From the NCBI RefSeq assembly GCF_001887775.1, contig NZ_CP015519.1, positions 1 through 64,000 on the forward strand: DNA of 64,000 nt, in the 5' to 3' direction. This document shows, in pieces, positions 60,231 to 64,000 of the stretch. The translations under genes were made by a program, and so were the position numbers. The stretch is from Syntrophotalea acetylenivorans. GTDB lineage: Bacteria; Desulfobacterota; Desulfuromonadia; Desulfuromonadales; Syntrophotaleaceae. The notes below the pieces were generated by a model, which ran no database searches, had not been told where the DNA came from, and worked only from the letters and a program-made list of their open reading frames with translations. Every line of letters begins with the position of its first letter. The first letter of the stretch is position 1.

Positions 60231-61739
60231 ATGGAATCGAATAAAAACGAAATTATCAACATCCTGCGGATGGTCTACCGGCGCAAAGGGCTTTTCTGCC
60301 TGGTGGCCCTGCTGATCACCACCTCGGTGATCACCTACAGCTATTTCATTCCGAAAAAGTACCAGGCAGACAGTACGGTCTTCATTGAAAAGAATGTCAT
60401 CAACAGCCTGGTCAAGGGGCTGGCGATTACTCCGGATATGAACGACCGGGTCCGGGTGCTGAAATACGCCCTGCTCAGCCGAGAGTTGGTGGCCCGGGTA
60501 TTGGACGATATCGACAGCACTCCTCCGTTGGGCAATGAAAGCCAGAAACAGGATTTCATTAGTGCACTGCAGCGGCGAGTCAAGCTGTCGGTCAAGGGGA
60601 AAGGGGACCTTTTTATTATTTCCCTGATCGATGGAAACCCGATTTTCGCCCGGGATTTTATCAACAGCCTGGTGCGCACCTATGTCGAGGAAAACCTGTC
60701 GGCCAAAAGGGAGGAAACCTATGGTGCCAACCGGTTCCTCGATGAGCAGATTGCCCTGTTCAAAATCAAGCTGGATCAGAGTGAGGATGCGATCATTCAG
60801 TTTCGCCGCAGTCAGAACGTGTTTCTTGGCAACGACGAACAGTCCAAGGTGGCCGATATAAAAAGCTATCAGAGCCAGATCGATCAGATCGACCTGGATA
60901 TTACCACCCTGAGCGCTAAAAAGCAGTTGCTGGGGAAACAGCTGCAGACCATCGACCCTGAAATCTCCCTGTTCAGTGAAAAACGCCGGAAAGACACCAT
61001 TGCCCTGCTTGAAGAACGGCTCAACGGCTTGTTGCTAACCTACACCGAGAGCTATCCCGAGGTGGTCCGCCTCAAGGCCGAAATCGAGGCTCTGCGAATA
61101 CAAAAGGAGCGTGGCGGCGACCAGATTGCGCCGATGGAAATGCAAGGAGTCAACCCCGTCTATCAGGAAACCTTGCAGAATAAATTGGCCCTCGAAGCGG
61201 AAATTAATTCGTTAAAAGCCAAAAAAAGTAAGTTGCAGCAGATGGTTCAGGCGCGGGAGGCAGCGCTGCGGGAAGTGCCGGAGCAGCGCAAGGAACTCGA
61301 TCGCCTGATCCAAGAACGGGACTCTGCCCGCAAGATCTACCAGGAACTGTTGCTGCGCCTCGGCCAGTCGGAGGTCTCCAAGCAGATGGAGATCGGCGAC
61401 AAAGCCACTACCTTTCGCATCGTCGATCCGGCCATTCTGCCCCGAGTACCGGTGTCGCCAAATATGCTCAAGATGATCCTGCTGGCCATTGCCGCCGGAC
61501 TCGGTGCCGCGGGAGGGCTAGTGATGCTCCTCGAAAAGAGCGATGCCTCGGTAAAAAGCGTCGAGGACCTCAAGCCTCACGGGTTGCTGGTACTAGCACA
61601 GATTCCGAGCATCGTTGACGAGCAGGCGGTACGGAGGAGAAAAAAAAGGGACCGCTGGTTCTATGCCGCAGCAACGGGCTATGGGCTGTTGGTCTTTGCT
61701 CTGCTTGCGTATGAGAGTCTCTATCGGCTTAAAGGGTAA
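60231..61739 (+). CDS. polysaccharide chain-length determinant (Wzz/GNVR type)
   Basis: 502 aa. Membrane helices at about 20-42 and 480-497, with a periplasmic Wzz N-domain and a long coiled coil between (e.g. LEERLNGLLLTYTESYPEVV, then NKLALEAEINSLKAKKSKLQ). The GNVR-like end PEQRKELDRLIQERDSARKI precedes the second helix pair. A ribosome site is not obvious (GGATTATAG). Confidence 0.9.
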   Translation: MESNKNEIINILRMVYRRKGLFCLVALLITTSVITYSYFIPKKYQADSTVFIEKNVINSLVKGLAITPDMNDRVRVLKYALLSRELVARVLDDIDSTPPLGNESQKQDFISALQRRVKLSVKGKGDLFIISLIDGNPIFARDFINSLVRTYVEENLSAKREETYGANRFLDEQIALFKIKLDQSEDAIIQFRRSQNVFLGNDEQSKVADIKSYQSQIDQIDLDITTLSAKKQLLGKQLQTIDPEISLFSEKRRKDTIALLEERLNGLLLTYTESYPEVVRLKAEIEALRIQKERGGDQIAPMEMQGVNPVYQETLQNKLALEAEINSLKAKKSKLQQMVQAREAALREVPEQRKELDRLIQERDSARKIYQELLLRLGQSEVSKQMEIGDKATTFRIVDPAILPRVPVSPNMLKMILLAIAAGLGAAGGLVMLLEKSDASVKSVEDLKPHGLLVLAQIPSIVDEQAVRRRKKRDRWFYAAATGYGLLVFALLAYESLYRLKG

Positions 61740-62042
61740 AATGCAAGGCTAATTGGACGCAGATGACCGCAGATTAGGTCAAAGTCTTATCACCACAGAG
61801 GGCACGAAGAACACGAAGGAATATTCTTGAAGTAACAGCTTATCTCTGTGTTCTCTAGTGAGTGCAACGAACGGGCGGTAAAACCCAGTTTTTGTTTGAT
61901 CAGCGTATGCGAAGCATCAGATTTTATCTGCGTCCAATTCCGGGTTTAAGGGGTTGTAAAGCTTAATCGAGACACAGATTACGAATTACTGATTACTTTT
62001 TACCGTTTGTGGATTACAGGTTTTAGGAAACGGAAATAAATT
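61740..62042. repeat. composite interspersed repeat, copy 1
   Basis: Order of blocks: GGACGCAGAT, GGTCAAAGTCTTATCACCAC, CACGAAGAACACGAAGGAAT, AGTAACAGCTTATCTCTGTG, GAACGGGCGGTAAAA, TTGATCAGCGTATGCG, CAGATTTTATCTGCGTCCAA. The same order recurs in copies 2 and 3. No coding potential. Confidence 0.75.
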
Positions 62043-62870
62043 ATGAGCCGAATTGAAAAAGCCATCGAAAAGGCCAACCAACTGCGACAGGGCGCTCCTG
62101 CCGATATATCACCGGTAAAGGTTACGCCGCTGCCGGCCGCTGCGTCGACCATCCAGCCGCCCGCCGAGGACCTTCCGACGGGTCAGGCCCTGCAGCCGGA
62201 CCACCCCTGTTTGGTCATCAACCGTGACCCCGGTGAAGGAATCGCCGAAGAATACCGCAAGCTCAAGTCGGTGGTGTTCGAACTGACTCGGCAGGGCGGC
62301 TTTGACAACACCCTGTTGGTGACCAGCGATCTGCCCGATGCAGGTAAGAGCCTCACAGCTCTCAATCTGGCTCTCACCATGGCCAAGGAGTACGACCATA
62401 CGGTGCTGCTGGTCGATACCGACCTGCGCAAGCCGTCGGTGCATAAATACCTTGGCATTGCCCCGGAAAAAGGTCTGTTGCATTGTCTGACCGAGAACTA
62501 CCCCCTGGAAAAGGCCTTGATCCGCACCGGCATCGGTAAGCTGGTGGTGCTGCCGGCCGGTGGCACCGTAGCCGACCCAGCCGAACTGCTCGCATCCAAT
62601 CGCATGCGCGATCTGGTTGCCGAACTCAAGGCTCGCTATCCGGATCGCTATGTCATCTTCGATACCACGCCGGTATTACCTTTTGCCGAGGCGTCGGTGC
62701 TCGGCTCCCTGGTCGACAAGATCCTGTTCGTGGTCCGCGAGCGCCAGACCCGTAATGACCATCTGCAAGAAGCCCTGGGAATGCTCAAAGGGAACAATCT
62801 GCTCGGCATCGTTTATAACGACGCCGATGTCAGTCATAAAATGGATCATTACCGGTATTACAATTATTGA
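62043..62870 (+). CDS. XrtA-associated-type tyrosine autokinase (BY-kinase)
   Basis: 275 aa cytoplasmic kinase. Walker A LVTSDLPDAGKSLTALNLAL, Walker A' VLLVDTDLRKPS and Walker B YVIFDTTPVLPF mark the bacterial tyrosine kinase family. A C-terminal tyrosine cluster (HYRYYNY) is the autophosphorylation site. It should pair with the chain-length protein upstream to control polymer length. ATG 62043 follows GGAAATAAATT (weak site). Confidence 0.92.
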   Translation: MSRIEKAIEKANQLRQGAPADISPVKVTPLPAAASTIQPPAEDLPTGQALQPDHPCLVINRDPGEGIAEEYRKLKSVVFELTRQGGFDNTLLVTSDLPDAGKSLTALNLALTMAKEYDHTVLLVDTDLRKPSVHKYLGIAPEKGLLHCLTENYPLEKALIRTGIGKLVVLPAGGTVADPAELLASNRMRDLVAELKARYPDRYVIFDTTPVLPFAEASVLGSLVDKILFVVRERQTRNDHLQEALGMLKGNNLLGIVYNDADVSHKMDHYRYYNY

Positions 62871-62879
62871 TTTCCGTAA

Positions 62880-63105
62880 TAGGTAATGCGTGAGGCTTAA
62901 CGGGACGCAGATTCACGCAGATCAACGCAGAAAAGGTCAAAGCCTTTTCACCACGAAGCTCACGAAGGACGCGAAGGAATAGTCTGGAAGTAATAGCTTA
63001 TCCCGGTGTTCTCAACCAGCGTAACGGTTAGGTGGTAAAAGCCGGGTTTAAATTGATCAGCGTATGCGTCAGTATCAGATTTTATCAGCGTCCAAATCAG
63101 GGCTT
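62880..63105. repeat. composite interspersed repeat, copy 2
   Basis: Blocks as in copy 1: GGGACGCAGATTCACGCAGA, GGTCAAAGCCTTTTCACCAC, CACGAAGGACGCGAAGGAAT, AGTAATAGCTTATCCCGGTG, TTGATCAGCGTATGCG, CAGATTTTATCAGCGTCCAA. A GTAATGCGTGAGG unit precedes it. Confidence 0.75.
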
Positions 63106-63117
63106 AAAGGCTTTTCG

Positions 63118-63268
63118 GGAACGCAGATGAACGCAGAAAAGGTCAAAGTCTTTTCACCACGAAGGGCACGAAGAAACACGAAGAGATCCTTTTGGAATAA
63201 TGGTTTTCTCTGTGTTCTTTAGTGAGCAGAGCGAACGGGCGGTAAAAACAAGGTTTTGATCGCTTTAC
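63118..63268. repeat. composite interspersed repeat, copy 3 (shorter)
   Basis: GGAACGCAGATGAACGCAGA, GGTCAAAGTCTTTTCACCAC, CACGAAGAAACACGAAGAGA, TTTTCTCTGTGTTCTTTAGT, GAACGGGCGGTAAAAA. The GATCAGCGTATG end block is missing. Confidence 0.7.
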
Positions 63269-63314
63269 GTTTAAGTGATGATTTTATGGGTTTGGAATGT
63301 CGAAGGAGGAAACT

Positions 63315-64000
63315 TTGCAGCGTATATTGACCATTATTGTCCTGCTAGGAGCCTTATGGCCGCTGTCAGCCCGGGCGGCATTTCAGATCGAACCCCGCCT
63401 GCAGCTTCGGGAAGAGTTTACCGACAACCTGTTTCTCGATGACCGGGACGAAGAAAGTGATTTCATCACCACCATCAATCCGGGGATTCTACTGCGCTAT
63501 GACGCCCGGTTGCTGGAGCTAGAACTCGATTATGGCCTAAACTTTCTCAAATATTTGCACCACGACGAAAAGGACGAAACCAGCCTGAGAGATACTCAGC
63601 GGATTCAGTTGAGAAGCGTCTTTTTGCCCGGGCAGGATTTCTCCGTGACGGTGCTCAATGAGTATCAGCGGGTGACCATCGACAGCCAGCGCCAAGTCGA
63701 TGAAGACAGTCCTTTCGTCAACAAGAGCAACCGTAACAAGCTGGTGATCAACCCCGAATATCGCAGCAGCTATTTCAGGACCTTTACCCCCAGCGTCGGT
63801 TACCGGTTTGAAAAAATTGACTATGACAAGCCGGAAGGGGACGATTCCTACAGCCAAGAGGTCTACCTTGATCTGCGCAAGCAGCTCAACTCCAAGATCG
63901 ATGTGACCCTTGGGGCGAGCCAGCAGTTCTATCGTGCCGACCGGGATCAGGATACTGGCCAGGACGAGGACTACGATCGCCTGGATGTCACCGGTCGTCT
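63315..64000 (+). CDS. PEP-CTERM-system-associated outer-membrane beta-barrel protein, 3' end outside the window
   Basis: TTG start at 63315 with GGAGGA 5 bases upstream (an in-frame ATG at 63297 has no site). Signal peptide QRILTIIVLLGALWPLSARA, then FQIEPRLQLREEFTDNLFLD and ITTINPGILLRYDARLLELE, followed by alternating strands (SYFRTFTPSVGYRFEKIDYD; EVYLDLRKQLNSKIDVTLGA). This matches the TIGR03016-type barrel of XrtA loci and is typical in position after the autokinase. About 229 residues are inside the window. Confidence 0.85.
   Translation, partial: MQRILTIIVLLGALWPLSARAAFQIEPRLQLREEFTDNLFLDDRDEESDFITTINPGILLRYDARLLELELDYGLNFLKYLHHDEKDETSLRDTQRIQLRSVFLPGQDFSVTVLNEYQRVTIDSQRQVDEDSPFVNKSNRNKLVINPEYRSSYFRTFTPSVGYRFEKIDYDKPEGDDSYSQEVYLDLRKQLNSKIDVTLGASQQFYRADRDQDTGQDEDYDRLDVTGR

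Overview
The window looks like chromosome from an acetylene-fermenting deltaproteobacterium of the Pelobacter/Syntrophotalea type (Desulfuromonadales). The main reason is a full acetylene hydratase gene (19551-21749) whose 732-aa product carries every residue I recall from the crystallised Pelobacter acetylenicus enzyme: four [4Fe-4S] cysteines, Asp13, Lys48, the tungsten ligand Cys141 and the hydrophobic ring Ile14/Ile113/Ile142/Trp179/Trp293. Other support comes from the tungstate transporters, the CoA-acylating acetaldehyde dehydrogenase, the sensory [FeFe] hydrogenase and the exosortase/PEP-CTERM polysaccharide genes. Assignments come from reading motifs; no database search was run.

Region 1 (1-23.6 kb) is an acetylenotrophy island. 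It starts inside a second acetylene hydratase copy (1-1492), followed by mobA-mobB-moeA (cofactor nucleotide attachment and metal insertion), modABC (oxyanion import), a DUF364-like gene, a methionine synthase in pieces with two apparent frameshifts, two small MoaD/ThiS-like genes lacking the terminal Gly-Gly, an intact and a frameshifted TetR regulator, a flavoprotein/AhpD composite remnant, acetaldehyde dehydrogenase (acetaldehyde to acetyl-CoA), a MarR regulator, an arabinose-5-phosphate isomerase, decayed fabG and acyl-carrier-protein genes, and the complete acetylene hydratase. About 1.75 kb of exact direct repeat bounds this 20.26-kb segment, so it could be amplified or lost by recombination. 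The right-hand repeat ends in a dead mobA fragment cut by an IS3-family (IS407-like) element.

Region 2 (23.6-32.5 kb) starts with a TetR-type promoter and two tandem copies of a structured, terminator-ended sequence that may be a novel small RNA. It continues with a hairpin-rich leader before a sensory hydrogenase operon (thioredoxin-like [2Fe-2S] protein, H-cluster protein with PAS, PP2C phosphatase), an iron-sulfur protein fragment, an M24 peptidase, a nitroreductase, a double-hotdog thioesterase and the 3' part of a tRNA-Leu(UAA) gene (possible attachment-site scar).

Region 3 (32.5-47.3 kb) holds two PEP-CTERM exported proteins around an intact IS481-family element, a TVP38-family membrane protein, a very large radical SAM/methyltransferase/DUF5714-like fusion, three FKBP-type isomerases, a TrmO-like gene, and a tungstate transporter wtpABC with an extra solo wtpA.

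Region 4 (47.3-64 kb) is a surface-polysaccharide/PEP-CTERM locus: a GAF/kinase/HD-GYP-like sensor, a third PEP-CTERM protein, an NtrB/NtrC-type pair resembling PrsK/PrsR, a 24-unit 14-bp minisatellite, a pseudo-receiver, PrsT, a sugar transferase, an export protein, a chain-length protein, a tyrosine autokinase and a truncated outer-membrane barrel. All three PEP-CTERM genes and the polysaccharide operon have -24/-12 (sigma-54) promoter matches, which suggests one regulon under the local NtrC-type regulator. No exosortase gene lies in the window; I expect it further right.
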